A stretch of DNA of 64,000 bases from Rhodobacter sp. SY28-1 (GCF_005222785.1 NZ_STGH01000004.1:124001-188000); one strand, 5' to 3'; shown: positions 35,891 to 45,873, numbered from the stretch's first letter. Numbers and translations: made by a program. Notes: generated by a model from the letters alone, not told the origin.

Positions 35891-37690
35891 TCAGATCGGG
35901 GCGCAGGCGTCCTTCAGCCACTGCAAGGTAGCACCGGCAACCCGATTGCCAAGCTTTTCCAGCACTTCCGCGTGGTAGGCATCCAGCCAGCGCATCTCGC
36001 CCGGCGACAGCTCCTCGCGCAGGATCAGGCGGCGGTCGAAAGGAACGAAGGTCAGCGTCTCGAATGACATCTGCGCCCGGTTGTCGCCAAGCGCTGGGGC
36101 CTCCTGCACCACGATCAGGTTCTCCAGCCGGATTCCGAACGCCCCCTCGCGGTAATACCCCGGCTCGTTGGACAGGATCATCCCCGGCTCCAAAGGCACT
36201 TCGGAAATGCGGCTGATCCGCTGCGGCCCCTCATGCACCGACAGGAAAGCGCCCACGCCATGCCCGGTCCCGTGGTCGTAATCTTGCCCGGCGACCCAAA
36301 GGTTGAACCGCGCCAGCGCATCGATATCCCGCCCCGGCAGCCCCTTCGGAAACCGCACCCGGCTGATTGCGATCAGCCCCTGCAGGACCCGCGTATAGCA
36401 CTCCCGCGCTTCCTGCCCCGGATCGCCAACCGCCACCGTACGGGTGATGTCCGTCGTCCCGTCCAGATACTGCGCGCCCGAATCGACCAGCAGCAGCTCA
36501 TTCTGCTGCACGGGCCGGTTCGTCTCCTCCGTCACCCGGTAGTGCATGATCGCGCCATGCGGACCCGCGCCGCAGATCGTGTCAAAGCTGATGTCGTGCA
36601 GCGCATTCGTCGCCCGCCGGAACCCTTCCAGCGCCTGCACCACCGAAATCTCGGTCAGCCCGCCCGAAGGTGAGGCCTCGTCCAGCCAGCGCAGGAACTC
36701 CACCATCGCCGCGCCGTCGCGCAGATGCGCCTCCCGCGTCGCGGCGATCTCGGCGGCATTCTTGCAGGCCTTGGGCAGGCGGCAGGGATCATCGCCCCAG
36801 CTAACCTCCACTCCCGCGACCTTCAGGATGTCCGACACCGCCAGCGGCGCCTGGGCCTTGTCCACCCGCACCGGCCCGGTCAATCCTTTCAGCGCCTCGG
36901 CGAACCGTTCCACAGGATGCACCGCGACCTCCGGCCCGAGGTGATCGCGCACCGCCTGATCCAGCTTCTCCGGGTTCACGAACAGATCGACCCGCCCGTC
37001 GTCATGCAGCACGGCAAACCCATGCAGCACCGGGTTCTTCGGCACGTCGGCCCCCCGGACGTTCAGCAGCCAGCAGAGCGAATCCGGCAGCGTTACGACG
37101 GCAGCCTTCTGCCCCGCCTTCCGCAACCCCTCGGCCAGCCGAGCGCGCTTCGCCTCATGGCTTTCCCCGGCCAGTTCCACCGGATGGACGAAGGCCTTCC
37201 CGACAGGAGCCACAGGCTGATCCGGCCAGATCTCATCAACTGGGTTTTCGATGGCAAGCTCAAGCGTTACGCCCGTTCCTTCAAGTGCCGCTTGAAGTCG
37301 CGCGACCTCATCCGCCGTGTGCAGCCAGGGGTCAAACCCCACGCGACCCGAGGCCAGCTTCTCCTTGACCCACTCCCCCGGCTTCACTTCCGGCCACGGC
37401 ACCGGCGTAAAGACCGAAAGGTCCACCTGGGCCTTCACCTGCGTCCGATATCGTCCATCGATGAAAACCCCCGCCACGTCCGGCAGCACGATGCAGAAGC
37501 CCGCCGAGCCGGTGAACCCGGTCAGCCACTGCAGTCGTTCATCCCGCGCCGCGACATATTCGCCCTGATGCACGTCCGACCGCGGCACGATGAAGCCCGC
37601 CAGCCCCAACGCCGCCAGCCGTTCCCGCAAAGCCACCAAGCGCGGAGGCCCCTGGTCAGGTGAGGCATGGCTCTCAAAGCTTTGAAACAT
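35891..37690 (-). CDS. Xaa-Pro aminopeptidase (M24B family, aminopeptidase P)
   Basis: Cytosolic metallopeptidase of 599 aa that removes an N-terminal residue before proline. Two creatinase-type N-terminal domains precede the pita-bread catalytic domain. Metal ligands: Asp in LLVDSGAQY, Asp in TTDITRTVA, His in HGTGHGVG, Glu in SNEPGYY and Glu in RLENLIVV. The three-domain length matches the long eukaryote-like aminopeptidase P group. ATG at 37690 chosen; GGGAAAG lies upstream. Confidence 0.92.
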   Translation of the reverse strand: MFQSFESHASPDQGPPRLVALRERLAALGLAGFIVPRSDVHQGEYVAARDERLQWLTGFTGSAGFCIVLPDVAGVFIDGRYRTQVKAQVDLSVFTPVPWPEVKPGEWVKEKLASGRVGFDPWLHTADEVARLQAALEGTGVTLELAIENPVDEIWPDQPVAPVGKAFVHPVELAGESHEAKRARLAEGLRKAGQKAAVVTLPDSLCWLLNVRGADVPKNPVLHGFAVLHDDGRVDLFVNPEKLDQAVRDHLGPEVAVHPVERFAEALKGLTGPVRVDKAQAPLAVSDILKVAGVEVSWGDDPCRLPKACKNAAEIAATREAHLRDGAAMVEFLRWLDEASPSGGLTEISVVQALEGFRRATNALHDISFDTICGAGPHGAIMHYRVTEETNRPVQQNELLLVDSGAQYLDGTTDITRTVAVGDPGQEARECYTRVLQGLIAISRVRFPKGLPGRDIDALARFNLWVAGQDYDHGTGHGVGAFLSVHEGPQRISRISEVPLEPGMILSNEPGYYREGAFGIRLENLIVVQEAPALGDNRAQMSFETLTFVPFDRRLILREELSPGEMRWLDAYHAEVLEKLGNRVAGATLQWLKDACAPI

Positions 37691-37801
37691 AAGCCGCTTT
37701 CCCTTCGACAAGAATCCTTGGGGTGGGTCGGCGGCATCGCCACCGGTTCAAGAGGCCGCCGACCTGATGGCCTTCAGGCCAGAGGGGGGCAGACAGTCCC
37801 C

Positions 37802-39670
37802 TCAACCCGTCCGCCGCATCCCCAGCGCCCGCGCGCGCTTCTTCGGGTCCACCTCGAACAACGCCGCCAGCTGCTCGGTCATCGCGCCCGCCAACTGCTC
37901 GACATCGGTGATTGTCACCGCCCGCTGGTAGTACCGCGTCACGTCATGCCCGATCCCGATCGCGATCAGCTCCACCGCGCGCCGCCGTTCCACCATCGCG
38001 ATCACGTCGCGCAGGTGTTTTTCCAGGTAATTCGCGGGGTTGACGGACAAGGTTGAATCGTCGACCGGCGCCCCGTCCGAGATCACCATCATGATCTTCC
38101 GCTGCTCGGGCCGCGCCAGCATCCGCCGATGCGCCCATTCCAGCGCCTCGCCGTCGATGTTTTCTTTCAACAGCCCCTCCTTCATCATCAGCCCCAGATT
38201 GGGCCGCACCCGCCGCCACGGAGCATCCCCTGACTTGTAGACGATGTGCCGCAGATCGTTCAGCCGCCCCGGCATCTGCGGGCGGCCCTGCGCCAGCCAA
38301 CGTTCACGCGACTGCCCGCCCTTCCAGGCCCGCGTGGTGAAGCCCAGGATCTCCACCTTCACGTTGCACCGCTCCAACGTCCGCGCCAGCACGTCGGCGC
38401 AGATCGCCGCGATGGAGATCGGCCGCCCCCGCATGGAGCCTGAGTTGTCCAGCAGCAGTGTCACCACCGTATCGCGGAACTCGGTGTCCTTCTCCCACTT
38501 GAAACTCAACGGAGTCGTCGGGTTCGCCACCACCCGCGCCAGGCGCCCGGCGTCGAGGATGCCTTCCTCCTTGTCGAACTCCCAGCTGCGGTTCTGCTGC
38601 GCCTGCAAGCGGCGCTGCAGCTTGTTCGCCAGCCGCGACACCGCCCCCTTCAACGGCTCCAGCTGCTGGTCAAGGTAGGCCCGCAGCCGCTCCAGTTCCG
38701 CCGGTTCGGCCAGCTCCTCCGCCTTGATTTCCTCATCGAAATCAGTCGTATACACGACATAGTTCGGGTCTGCGTCCGAATGCGGGGCAGGCGGTGGCGG
38801 CTCCAGCGGCGCCTCGCCCTCGGGCAGCTCCGCCTCGTCACCCTGCTCCATGTCGGCGCTGTCTTCCATCGTGACCTGCGCCTGGGATTGGTCCTGCTGC
38901 TCCTCCTGCGAACGCTCCGGAGACGCCTCGGACTCATCCGACTCGTCCTGCTCCTCACCAGCGGAATCGGGCGAATCCTGATCCTCCTCCGCCTGATCGT
39001 CGCCCGCATCCTCCGGTGCGTCGGGGTCATCGCCCAACTGGTCACCATACCCAAGGTCGGCAATCACCTTCCGCGCCAGCCGCGCGAAGGCCGCCTGATC
39101 CGCCAGCACATGGTCAAGGTTCGACAGCGTCTCGCCCGCCTGCTCCTCAACGAATCCGCGCCAGAGGTCCGCCGCATGCTCGGCCGATTTCGGCAGCGCC
39201 CGCCCCGTCGCCATCTGCCGCACCAGATACCCCGCCGCGACCGGCAGGGGCACTTCGGACGCCGCCGTCACCTGGCCATAGCCCTTGCGGTCCGCCTCAT
39301 GGCCGATCTTCGCGTCGATGTTCCCGGCCGTCCCCGGCATGTCGCGCGCGCCCACGGCCTCACACCGCGCGTTTTCCATCGCATCGTAGATGTCCCGCGC
39401 CAGGGGCCCGGTCGGTGCATAGCGCGCCGCCACCCCCTCGTCGTGATACCGCCGCCGCAGCGCGAAGGCATCCGCCGTCCCGCGTGCCAGCAGGACCTCG
39501 TCCCGCGTCATCCGGCGCGAGACTTGGGGCAGGCGGATGCCCTCCTTGTTCATCCCGGCGGGATCGACCGAATAGGTGACGGTCATCTCCGGGTCATCCG
39601 CCATCGTGCGGGTGGCCTCAGCCAGAGCTTTCTTGAACGGATCGGCGGGGTTGTCGGTGGGCTTGTTCAT
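37802..39670 (-). CDS. cobT: aerobic cobaltochelatase subunit CobT
   Basis: Subunit of the CobN-CobS-CobT complex that inserts cobalt into hydrogenobyrinic acid a,c-diamide in aerobic cobalamin synthesis. 622 aa. A long acidic stretch rich in Asp, Glu, Gln and Ser (about 210-300) separates the N-terminal region from a C-terminal von Willebrand A domain with the MIDAS motif [24 protein letters not shown] is the second metal-site region. cobS lies 2 kb away on the same strand but is separated by three genes; cobN is absent from the window. Confidence 0.95.
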   Translation of the reverse strand: MNKPTDNPADPFKKALAEATRTMADDPEMTVTYSVDPAGMNKEGIRLPQVSRRMTRDEVLLARGTADAFALRRRYHDEGVAARYAPTGPLARDIYDAMENARCEAVGARDMPGTAGNIDAKIGHEADRKGYGQVTAASEVPLPVAAGYLVRQMATGRALPKSAEHAADLWRGFVEEQAGETLSNLDHVLADQAAFARLARKVIADLGYGDQLGDDPDAPEDAGDDQAEEDQDSPDSAGEEQDESDESEASPERSQEEQQDQSQAQVTMEDSADMEQGDEAELPEGEAPLEPPPPAPHSDADPNYVVYTTDFDEEIKAEELAEPAELERLRAYLDQQLEPLKGAVSRLANKLQRRLQAQQNRSWEFDKEEGILDAGRLARVVANPTTPLSFKWEKDTEFRDTVVTLLLDNSGSMRGRPISIAAICADVLARTLERCNVKVEILGFTTRAWKGGQSRERWLAQGRPQMPGRLNDLRHIVYKSGDAPWRRVRPNLGLMMKEGLLKENIDGEALEWAHRRMLARPEQRKIMMVISDGAPVDDSTLSVNPANYLEKHLRDVIAMVERRRAVELIAIGIGHDVTRYYQRAVTITDVEQLAGAMTEQLAALFEVDPKKRARALGMRRTG

Positions 39671-39675
39671 AGGGC

Positions 39676-40365
39676 TCAGCCTAGTGCGTCCAGCGACCGG
39701 CTTCCAGAGGCCAGATCGGCCAGAAGCGCCACATGCACGTCCAAAGCGTCGATCACCCGATACCGCGTTTCCTGTCCATCGAAGGCAAGGCCCAGGTCCG
39801 TTCCTGCCAGCACGACCGCCTCAGCGCCCTGATCGGCCAGCCGCTGCCCTGCCGCCAGAAGTGTGGCCCGCGACTCGGCATCGCAGACCCCAGCCACCGC
39901 CATGTCCTGATACAGTTGGCCAAGCCCCTCGATCTCGTCGTCGAGAGCGATGGCCCGCGTCTGCCGCAACTGGCCGAAAAGCTTCGTCCGCATCACTACG
40001 CGGGTCCCCAGAAGGCCGACGCAGGAAATACCCTCCGCGGCAAAGAACGCGTCCAGCGGCTCCACCGCCGACACCAGGGGCAGCGAAGACCGCGCCACCG
40101 TCTCGTCAAAGCAGAAGTGCCCGCCCAGCGACGTGATCGCCGCGCACTCCGCCCCCGCGGCCTTCAGCCGATCGATCAATCCGGCGTAGATCCCGGCCTG
40201 CGCCTCGCGGCAGTCGGCCAGGTTGTTGCGGATCAGCTCGTGAATATCGGCCTGCACGATGGTCAGCTCCAACCGCGCCTCCCGTTCCGCCATCGCTGCA
40301 CAAAGCCGCTGGTAATAGACCACGGTCGCAGCCGGTCCGATGCCGCCGATCAATCCGATGTGCAT
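39676..40365 (-). CDS. aspartate/glutamate racemase-fold protein lacking the usual cysteines
   Basis: Protein of 229 aa with the racemase start [21 protein letters not shown]. In active Asp/Glu racemases two Cys lie in xPCNTAH and LGCTEL. Here the equivalents read [13 protein letters not shown] and [12 protein letters not shown]: the first Cys is displaced and the second is replaced by Gly or absent. It may be a different enzyme of the fold or inactive. Starts 5 nt upstream of cobT on the same strand, so probably co-transcribed. No substrate can be given. Confidence 0.8.
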   Translation of the reverse strand: MHIGLIGGIGPAATVVYYQRLCAAMAEREARLELTIVQADIHELIRNNLADCREAQAGIYAGLIDRLKAAGAECAAITSLGGHFCFDETVARSSLPLVSAVEPLDAFFAAEGISCVGLLGTRVVMRTKLFGQLRQTRAIALDDEIEGLGQLYQDMAVAGVCDAESRATLLAAGQRLADQGAEAVVLAGTDLGLAFDGQETRYRVIDALDVHVALLADLASGSRSLDALG

Positions 40366-40527
40366 GGCTCTCCTCCCCGAAGGACCCGACTAAAGCACTC
40401 CGCAATGGTCGCCACAAGCCGCCGTGCACCAGCGCACAGAACCGGCGCGGGATTGGAGAGTTGGCAGAGCCCGCATACAGGCCAGATAAGACAGGCAACG
40501 AACACCAACCCGCAAGGAACCAGACCC

Positions 40528-41112
40528 ATGGCCAACCCGAAAATCGCGATCATCGTGTCGTCGACCCGCGCGACCCGTTTTGCCGACATCCCGACCGCCT
40601 GGATCAAGGCTCAGGCAGAAGCCCGCGGCGACATCGACGTTGAGGTCGTTGACCTGCGCGACCATCCGCTTCCGTTTTTCGCCGAAGTCGCGTCGAACGC
40701 CTGGGCGCCTTCGCAGGATTCTGCTGCCGTCGCCTGGCAGAAGAAGGTGGGCGAGTTTGACGGCTACATCTTCGTCGTCGCGGAATACAACCGCTCGATC
40801 ACCGGAGCGCTGAAGAATGCTCTGGACCAGGCCTATGTGGAATGGGCCCGCAAGCCCTTCGGCGCCATCTCCTACGGTTCGATGGGCGGCGCCAACGCGC
40901 TGGGTCACCTGCAGAACATCGGCGTCGAGCTGCAGATGGTCCCGACCCGCAACAACGTCCGCATCGGCGGGTCCGACTTCTTCAAGGTCCACCCCGGCTT
41001 TGGCGGTTCGGGCAACCTTGGCGACATCGAAGCCGTGATTGCTCCCTCGGCGACCGCCATGCTGGATGACGTGGTCTGGTGGGCAAAGGCGACCAAAGCC
41101 GCGCGCGGCTAA
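40528..41112 (+). CDS. NADPH-dependent FMN reductase family protein
   Basis: Flavodoxin-fold oxidoreductase of 194 aa. IAIIVSSTRATRFADI binds the FMN phosphate; VAEYNRSITGALKNALDQAY is the family's central motif and GAISYGSMGGANALGHL the second flavin region. It reduces flavin or quinone-type acceptors with NAD(P)H; the true substrate is unknown. AAGGAA lies 9 nt before the ATG at 40528. Its stop is 4 nt from that of the convergent small secreted protein. Confidence 0.9.
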   Translation: MANPKIAIIVSSTRATRFADIPTAWIKAQAEARGDIDVEVVDLRDHPLPFFAEVASNAWAPSQDSAAVAWQKKVGEFDGYIFVVAEYNRSITGALKNALDQAYVEWARKPFGAISYGSMGGANALGHLQNIGVELQMVPTRNNVRIGGSDFFKVHPGFGGSGNLGDIEAVIAPSATAMLDDVVWWAKATKAARG

Positions 41113-41116
41113 GCCG

Positions 41117-41494
41117 TCAGCTCAGGATCATCGCACGACACTCGGCGGCCAGAGCTTCGGCTCTGGCCGCTGCCGTTTCCGCCAGCCGGGCATCGCGGGC
41201 AAAACGCGCCTGCTGCAACAGGCCCTTCTGCGCCACCTTGGCGTCGATCCGCCAGGCCATCACCTGCCGTCCCGAGCCCTGCGGCATCGAGGCCTCGATC
41301 AGCGACACGACGGCTGACAGCTCCTCTGCCGTCCGCTCCGACGCAGGCCCGTCGAACATCCACTGATCTTCCATCGTGGCCGAAAGCCGCCCCGCGCAGA
41401 CCGCAAACTCACGCAGCAGGGGATCGGCCGCTCCGGGGGCCGTCGCAGCCCCGAGCACAAGGACGGCCAGAAAAGTTTCCAAACCGCGCGCCAT
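41117..41494 (-). CDS. small secreted protein of unknown function
   Basis: Protein of 125 aa with a signal peptide (GLETFLAVLVLGAATAPGAA). The mature part is alpha-helical, with one Cys in EFAVCAGRLSATMED and one in AAECRAMI, possibly a disulfide pair. GSGRQVMAWRIDAKVAQKGLL and an Ala/Arg-rich helix follow. No family was recognised. ATG at 41494 chosen over a GTG at 41521. It lies downstream of cobS, separated by the cobS terminator. Confidence 0.7.
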   Translation of the reverse strand: MARGLETFLAVLVLGAATAPGAADPLLREFAVCAGRLSATMEDQWMFDGPASERTAEELSAVVSLIEASMPQGSGRQVMAWRIDAKVAQKGLLQQARFARDARLAETAAARAEALAAECRAMILS

Positions 41495-41562
41495 TTCAGC
41501 ATGAGGCTCTGAAAACCGCACTTTTTCAAGGCGGAATGAAAACTTCTGCGCAGCCCGAAAAG

Positions 41563-41585
41563 AAAAAGCCGCCCCGAAGGGCGGC
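41563..41585 (-). terminator. intrinsic terminator of cobS
   Basis: Read on the minus strand: GCCGCCC-TTCG-GGGCGGC-TTTTT, a 7-bp stem with a UUCG loop and five T residues, 23 nt after the cobS stop. Confidence 0.92.
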
Positions 41586-41608
41586 CCATGATCCGACGTT
41601 GCTCCGGC

Positions 41609-42589
41609 TTACTTCATCGCCATGCTGGCGGCGCTCTCCGGCAGCTCTTCGTTGAAGCAACGCTGGTAGAACTCGGCCACGGTCTGCCGCTCCAACTCGT
41701 CGCACTTGTTCAGGAAGGTCAGCCGGAAGGCATAGCCGACGTTGCGGAAGATCTCGGCGTTCTGCGCCCAGTTCAGGACCGTCCGCGGCGACATCACCGT
41801 CGACAGGTCCCCGTTCATGAACGCGGTCCGCGTCAGGTCGGCGACCGTCACCATCTGGGAAATGGTCTTGCGGCCTTTCTCGGTGTTGTAATGCGCGTTC
41901 TTGGCCAGCACGATTGCCGTCTCGGCGTCATGCGACAGATAGTTCAGCGTCGCCACCAGCGACCAGCGGTCCATCTGCGCCTGGTTGATCTGCTGGACCC
42001 CGTGATAGAGGCCCGTCGTGTCCCCCAGACCCACCGTGTTCGACGTGGCGAACAGCCGGAAATAGGGGTTCGGCGTGATGATCTCGTTCTGGTCCAGAAG
42101 CGTCAGCTTGCCGTCATGCTCCAGCACACGCTGGATCACGAACATCACGTCCGCGCGACCCGCGTCATATTCGTCGAAGACGATGGCGACAGGGTTCCGC
42201 AACGCCCAGGGCAGGATGCCCTCGTGGAACTCGGTCACCTGCTTGCCGTCGCGCAGCTTGATCGCGTCCTTGCCGATCAGGTCGATCCGGCTGATGTGGC
42301 TGTCGAGGTTCACCCGCACGCAGGGCCAGTTCAGCCGCGCCGCCACTTGCTCGATATGGGTCGACTTCCCCGTCCCGTGATAGCCCTGGATCATCACTCG
42401 GCGGTTATAGGCAAAACCCGCCAGAATCGCCAAAGTCGTGTCCGGGTCGAACTTGTAGGTCGGGTCGATCTCCGGCACCCGGTCAGTGCGCTCGGTGAAT
42501 CCCTTCACACGCATGTCGGTATCGATCCCGAACACATCGCGGACCGAGATTTCCTCGGTCGGTTTCATCACCTGATCCAGCATCGCCAT
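41609..42589 (-). CDS. cobS: aerobic cobaltochelatase subunit CobS
   Basis: AAA+ ATPase of 326 aa that powers cobalt insertion with CobT and CobN. VSVREAF-like opening [18 protein letters not shown], Walker [10 protein letters not shown], Walker [11 protein letters not shown], sensor [18 protein letters not shown] and an arginine-bearing [14 protein letters not shown] are characteristic. ATG at 42589 matches homologues; the frame open to 42829 overlaps msrB. It ends in a clear terminator. Confidence 0.95.
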   Translation of the reverse strand: MAMLDQVMKPTEEISVRDVFGIDTDMRVKGFTERTDRVPEIDPTYKFDPDTTLAILAGFAYNRRVMIQGYHGTGKSTHIEQVAARLNWPCVRVNLDSHISRIDLIGKDAIKLRDGKQVTEFHEGILPWALRNPVAIVFDEYDAGRADVMFVIQRVLEHDGKLTLLDQNEIITPNPYFRLFATSNTVGLGDTTGLYHGVQQINQAQMDRWSLVATLNYLSHDAETAIVLAKNAHYNTEKGRKTISQMVTVADLTRTAFMNGDLSTVMSPRTVLNWAQNAEIFRNVGYAFRLTFLNKCDELERQTVAEFYQRCFNEELPESAASMAMK

Positions 42590-42758
42590 AGTCCACCCAA
42601 AGTCGCCCGGCACCCCATTGCGCCGCACCCGGCCATCCTTGGAACATATCGCGAGGGGGTTCAAGGGGAAGGGGCGCTTCCCAATCGCGTGACCACGCAA
42701 CTTCCCGCTTCGTCGCCGCGTATCTCTGCCCGTATCCTCGCGCGAAAGGAGCCCGCCC

Positions 42759-43205
42759 ATGCACCGCCGCCTCTTCCTCGTCTCCCTGCTTGCCGCCCCG
42801 ATGGCTCGGGCCGAGACTTTCGAGGTCACCCTGACCGAGGCCGAATGGCGCGACCGCCTGTCGAACCTCGCCTACCGCGTGCTGCGCGAAGAGGCGACCG
42901 AACGCCCGCACACCAGCCCGCTCAACGGCGAGACGCGCAAGGGCATCTACCACTGCGCCGGCTGCGATCTGCCTGCCTTCTCGTCCGACACCAAGTACGA
43001 CAGCGGGACCGGCTGGCCTTCGTTCTGGAAGCCCCTGCCGAATGCCATCGCCACGAGGGAAGATGGCGGGATCTTCGGCGCCAGGACCGAAGTCCACTGC
43101 CGCCGCTGCGGCGGGCATTTCGGCCATGTGTTCAATGACGGCCCGCCGCCCACCGGCCTGCGCTACTGCATGAACGGGGTGTCGTTGGCCTTCAAACCGG
43201 CCTAG
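42759..43205 (+). CDS. msrB: peptide-methionine (R)-S-oxide reductase, exported form
   Basis: Reduces methionine R-sulfoxide in proteins. 148 aa. The signal peptide ([14 protein letters not shown]) sends it to the periplasm, unlike most MsrB. Zinc-site cysteines are in YHCAGC and HCRRCGG; the catalytic Cys is in LRYCMNG, and TGWPSFW and [18 protein letters not shown] are shared with the family. It protects envelope proteins from oxidation. Overlaps the convergent J-domain gene by 4 nt. Confidence 0.94.
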   Translation: MHRRLFLVSLLAAPMARAETFEVTLTEAEWRDRLSNLAYRVLREEATERPHTSPLNGETRKGIYHCAGCDLPAFSSDTKYDSGTGWPSFWKPLPNAIATREDGGIFGARTEVHCRRCGGHFGHVFNDGPPPTGLRYCMNGVSLAFKPA

Positions 43206-43834
43206 TCGCGGAAGTACCGGCTGTCCTTCAGCTGGTCCCAGGCCCAGACGACCTCCTGCAGCTGCTCCTCATGGGTGCGGTCGCCGCCGTTCATGTCGGG
43301 ATGCAGAACCTTGATCAACCCCTTGTAGACCTTGCGAATCTCGGTCTTCGACATCGTGTCGCGGGCGTCCAGGATTTCGATCGCCTTCCGCTCTGTCGGT
43401 GGAAGCTTCCGCGTCGCGGCCGAGCTTGGGCGCCCCGGGTTCTGCGTCGCCTTCTCGCCCAGCAGGGCCATCGGATCGTTTACCCCCAGCCGTGCCCAGG
43501 CATTGCCGTCACCCTGACGGCTGAAGGGCTTCGTCTCGCGCTCCCAGACCCGGTCCTTGTCCAGGAACTTCTGGAACTCCTCGTCAGTGGTGCCCTGGAA
43601 GAAATTCCATTTCAGATTGTATTCGCGGATGTGGTCCTTGCAGAACCAGAAATACTCGTCCAGCTGGTCCGGCGACTTCGGCGCCCGGAATGCGGCCTTG
43701 TCCTTGCAGCCCGGATAGTCGCAGGGCCGGTCGGCGGTCTCGAACGCCCCCGACATGCCGCGCCGTCCGGCCGTCTTGCGCTTCTTCGCCGCCGCGGCGC
43801 TGATGTTGAACTCGAAAGGAGGACGACTGGACAT
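43202..43834 (-). CDS. J-domain (DnaJ-like) protein
   Basis: Protein of 210 aa with a C-terminal J domain (about 145-210): the HPD motif that stimulates DnaK is in KVLHPDMNGGD. The N-terminal part contains CDYPGCKDKAAFRAPKS and YFWFCKDHIREYN, which could bind metal through its cysteines and His. Such a zinc-like N-terminus plus C-terminal J domain is common in Rhodobacteraceae next to bolA, as here. Client unknown. Confidence 0.9.
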   Translation of the reverse strand: MSSRPPFEFNISAAAAKKRKTAGRRGMSGAFETADRPCDYPGCKDKAAFRAPKSPDQLDEYFWFCKDHIREYNLKWNFFQGTTDEEFQKFLDKDRVWERETKPFSRQGDGNAWARLGVNDPMALLGEKATQNPGRPSSAATRKLPPTERKAIEILDARDTMSKTEIRKVYKGLIKVLHPDMNGGDRTHEEQLQEVVWAWDQLKDSRYFRD

Positions 43835-43910
43835 GCTTCAGGGGCCTTTCCGACTCGGGCGCCCAAGTCTAAGGCTTTTCCCGGAAGTTGGAAGGGCAGG
43901 GGGTGCTGAC

Positions 43911-44162
43911 ATGGCCGTGAAGGACGAGATCGAGGACCGCCTGACCGCAGCCTTCCACCCGTCAGTGCTGGAGGTGGTGAACGAAAGCTACAAGCACGCA
44001 GGCCATGCCGGGGATGACGGCACCGGGGAAAGCCATTTCCACATCACCATCCGGGCGGAGGCCCTTGCCGCGATGAACCGCATTGCCCGCCATCGCGCGG
44101 TGCAAAAGGCGCTGGGGGAACTGAACCAGCGCATCCACGCCATCGCGCTGGACATCGGCTAG
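43911..44162 (+). CDS. bolA: BolA family protein
   Basis: Small protein of 83 aa with the BolA fold: DRLTAAFHPSVLEVVNES, GTGESHFHITI with the conserved His, and the helix RHRAVQKALGELNQRIHAIAL. BolA proteins bind 2Fe-2S clusters with monothiol glutaredoxins. The ATG at 43911 follows GGGGGTGCTGAC. It is 87 bp upstream of the Zur-box gene but probably a separate unit. Confidence 0.92.
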   Translation: MAVKDEIEDRLTAAFHPSVLEVVNESYKHAGHAGDDGTGESHFHITIRAEALAAMNRIARHRAVQKALGELNQRIHAIALDIG

Positions 44163-44218
44163 GGCGCCCTCACACCCCGCTGCTGTCACGCCCCTTGCGT
44201 CTCTCCTCCGCTCCAAAT

Positions 44219-44235
44219 ATGTTATATGATAACAT
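44219..44235. promoter_or_regulatory. Zur box upstream of the COG0523 gene
   Basis: ATGTTAT-ATG-ATAACAT is a perfect 7+7 dyad with a 3-bp centre. It matches the gammaproteobacterial Zur consensus ATGTTAT-AWT-ATAACAT in both arms. It ends 15 bp before the start codon, so a bound repressor would block the promoter. Zinc-dependent repression is inferred from this match. Confidence 0.85.
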
Positions 44236-44249
44236 AGCGCGAGGATGCC

Positions 44250-45452
44250 ATGCCCGATAACCGCCTGCCAGTCACTGTCCTCTCCGGCTTTCTCGGTGCC
44301 GGAAAGACCACGCTTCTGAACCATGTCCTGAACAACCGCGACGGCCGCCGGGTCGCGGTAATCGTCAACGACATGTCCGAAGTAAACATCGACGCCGACC
44401 TCATTCGCGAAGGCGCCGATCTGTCCCGCACGCAGGAAAAGCTGGTCGAGATGACCAATGGCTGCATCTGCTGCACGCTGCGCGACGACCTTCTGACCGA
44501 AGTGCGCCGCCTCGCGGCGGAAGGCCGCTTCGACCACCTCCTGATCGAATCGACCGGGATCGCCGAACCGATGCCCGTCGCCGCGACCTTCGACTTCCGC
44601 GACGAAAATGGCATCAGCCTGTCCGACGTCGCGCGGCTTGACACGATGGTCACCGTGGTCGACGCGATCAACCTGCTGGGCGACTTCTCCAGCCACGATT
44701 TCCTGGCCGACCGCGGCGAAAGCCTGGGGGACGGGGACAGTCGCACCCTGGTCAACCTCCTGACCGACCAGATCGAATTCGCCAATGTGGTGATCCTGAA
44801 CAAGGTCCGCGACGCAGGACCCGACCGCACGGACGCCGCCCGAAAGATCATCAAGGCGCTGAACCCGGACGCCCGCCTGATCAAGACCGACCATTCCCGC
44901 GTCGACCCGGACGACATCTTTGATACCAACCTCTTCGACTTTGACCGCGCCGCCGAACATCCGCTCTGGGCCAAGGAGTTGTATGGCTTTGCCCATCATA
45001 CCCCCGAGACCGAGGAATACGGCATCACCTCTTTCGTCTACCGCGCCCGTGCCCCCTTTCACCCCGGTCGTATCCACGCCGTCCTGAACGGCGACCTCCC
45101 CGGCGTTATCCGCGCCAAGGGTCATTTCTGGCTGGCCACCAGACCCAACTGGGTGGCCGAGTTCTCGCTGGCTGGCGCCGTCTCCTCGGTGACGCCGCTC
45201 GGCGGCTGGTGGGCCTCGGTCCCAAAAGACCGCTGGCCGACCCACCCCGACGCCCTGCGCGAAGTCGCGTCAAAATGGCAGGACCCCTGGGGCGACCGGC
45301 GGCAGGAACTCGTCTTCATCGGCAGTGGAATGGACGAGGCCGCCCTTCGCTCCCGCCTTGACGCGGCCCTGGTCCCGGCTTCCTCTTTCTCGCCTGAAGC
45401 ATGGACTGGCTTTTCCGATCCCTTCCCTGACTGGCGGCGACAGGCGGCATGA
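44250..45452 (+). CDS. CobW/COG0523 family GTPase, probable zinc metallochaperone
   Basis: GTPase of 400 aa. Walker A is [15 protein letters not shown]; the metal-binding CxCC motif is GCICCTLR near residue 73; [14 protein letters not shown] is the Walker B region, ILNKVR the base-recognition motif. The C-terminal CobW_C domain contains RPFHPGR-like [13 protein letters not shown] and [14 protein letters not shown] Zur box in its promoter points to zinc delivery under zinc limitation (ZagA/ZigA-like) rather than cobalt, despite cobS nearby. It overlaps the next gene by 4 nt (ATGA). Confidence 0.93.
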   Translation: MPDNRLPVTVLSGFLGAGKTTLLNHVLNNRDGRRVAVIVNDMSEVNIDADLIREGADLSRTQEKLVEMTNGCICCTLRDDLLTEVRRLAAEGRFDHLLIESTGIAEPMPVAATFDFRDENGISLSDVARLDTMVTVVDAINLLGDFSSHDFLADRGESLGDGDSRTLVNLLTDQIEFANVVILNKVRDAGPDRTDAARKIIKALNPDARLIKTDHSRVDPDDIFDTNLFDFDRAAEHPLWAKELYGFAHHTPETEEYGITSFVYRARAPFHPGRIHAVLNGDLPGVIRAKGHFWLATRPNWVAEFSLAGAVSSVTPLGGWWASVPKDRWPTHPDALREVASKWQDPWGDRRQELVFIGSGMDEAALRSRLDAALVPASSFSPEAWTGFSDPFPDWRRQAA

Positions 45453-45736
45453 CCTGCAACCTCGCCTCGCCCCGCGCCCGTTGGCGAAAGACGAACCCCA
45501 TGGCCGCGCACGACCGGCTGCCCCCGGACCTTCGGGCCTGGGCCGCCGGGGCCGCACTGCCCTGGAGCACGACCTCGCTCCTCCGAATCTGGCAGCGCGC
45601 CTTGCGCGACACCGGTTGTCCGAAACAGGCCATCGCCCGCCTGACCCAGGCTGAAGCAAAAACCCTCCTCCGCGACGCGGCGGTGGTCTGGGGCCCCGCA
45701 TACCCGGCTGACGATCTGACAGGTCCTCACTTGTGA
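45449..45736 (+). CDS. DUF6525-like small protein coupled to the COG0523 gene
   Basis: Protein of 95 aa that I match to DUF6525 from memory of Rhodobacteraceae proteins. The pattern is a basic start, [19 protein letters not shown], an IWQRAL helix and [13 protein letters not shown]. Function unknown. The 4-nt overlap with the GTPase gene puts it in the same mRNA and hence under the same Zur box. No metal motif beyond two isolated Cys is visible. Confidence 0.78.
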   Translation: MTCNLASPRARWRKTNPMAAHDRLPPDLRAWAAGAALPWSTTSLLRIWQRALRDTGCPKQAIARLTQAEAKTLLRDAAVVWGPAYPADDLTGPHL

Positions 45737-45795
45737 CGACCGTTGATCGCGGCAGAGGAAAGACCCTGCGCTAGTCGACTGCCGATCGGGCTGGC

Positions 45796-45873
45796 TTGCC
45801 CATGTGCCAAATACTCACTGGGGATTGGGGGGGCGAAGCGCCTCCAACATCCGAGGAGGAGGGCGAAGTCCCG
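45796..45873 (+). repeat. dispersed intergenic repeat, copy 2
   Basis: Contains TTGCCCAT, CCAAATACTC, GGGGGGCGAAGCGCC and GGGCGAAGTCCCG in the same order and orientation as copy 1 at 4211-4286. The hairpin arms are less perfect here. It sits between convergent genes, as copy 1 does. The remaining bases between 45737 and 46016 hold no gene. Confidence 0.7.

Noticed and set aside
38600-39000. Acidic low-complexity region as a separate repeat element
   Set aside because: It encodes the normal acidic linker of CobT and is not a DNA repeat.
44250-45452. Annotation of the COG0523 GTPase as the cobalamin protein CobW
   Set aside because: A Zur box in its promoter supports a zinc role; nearby cobS is not in the same transcript.
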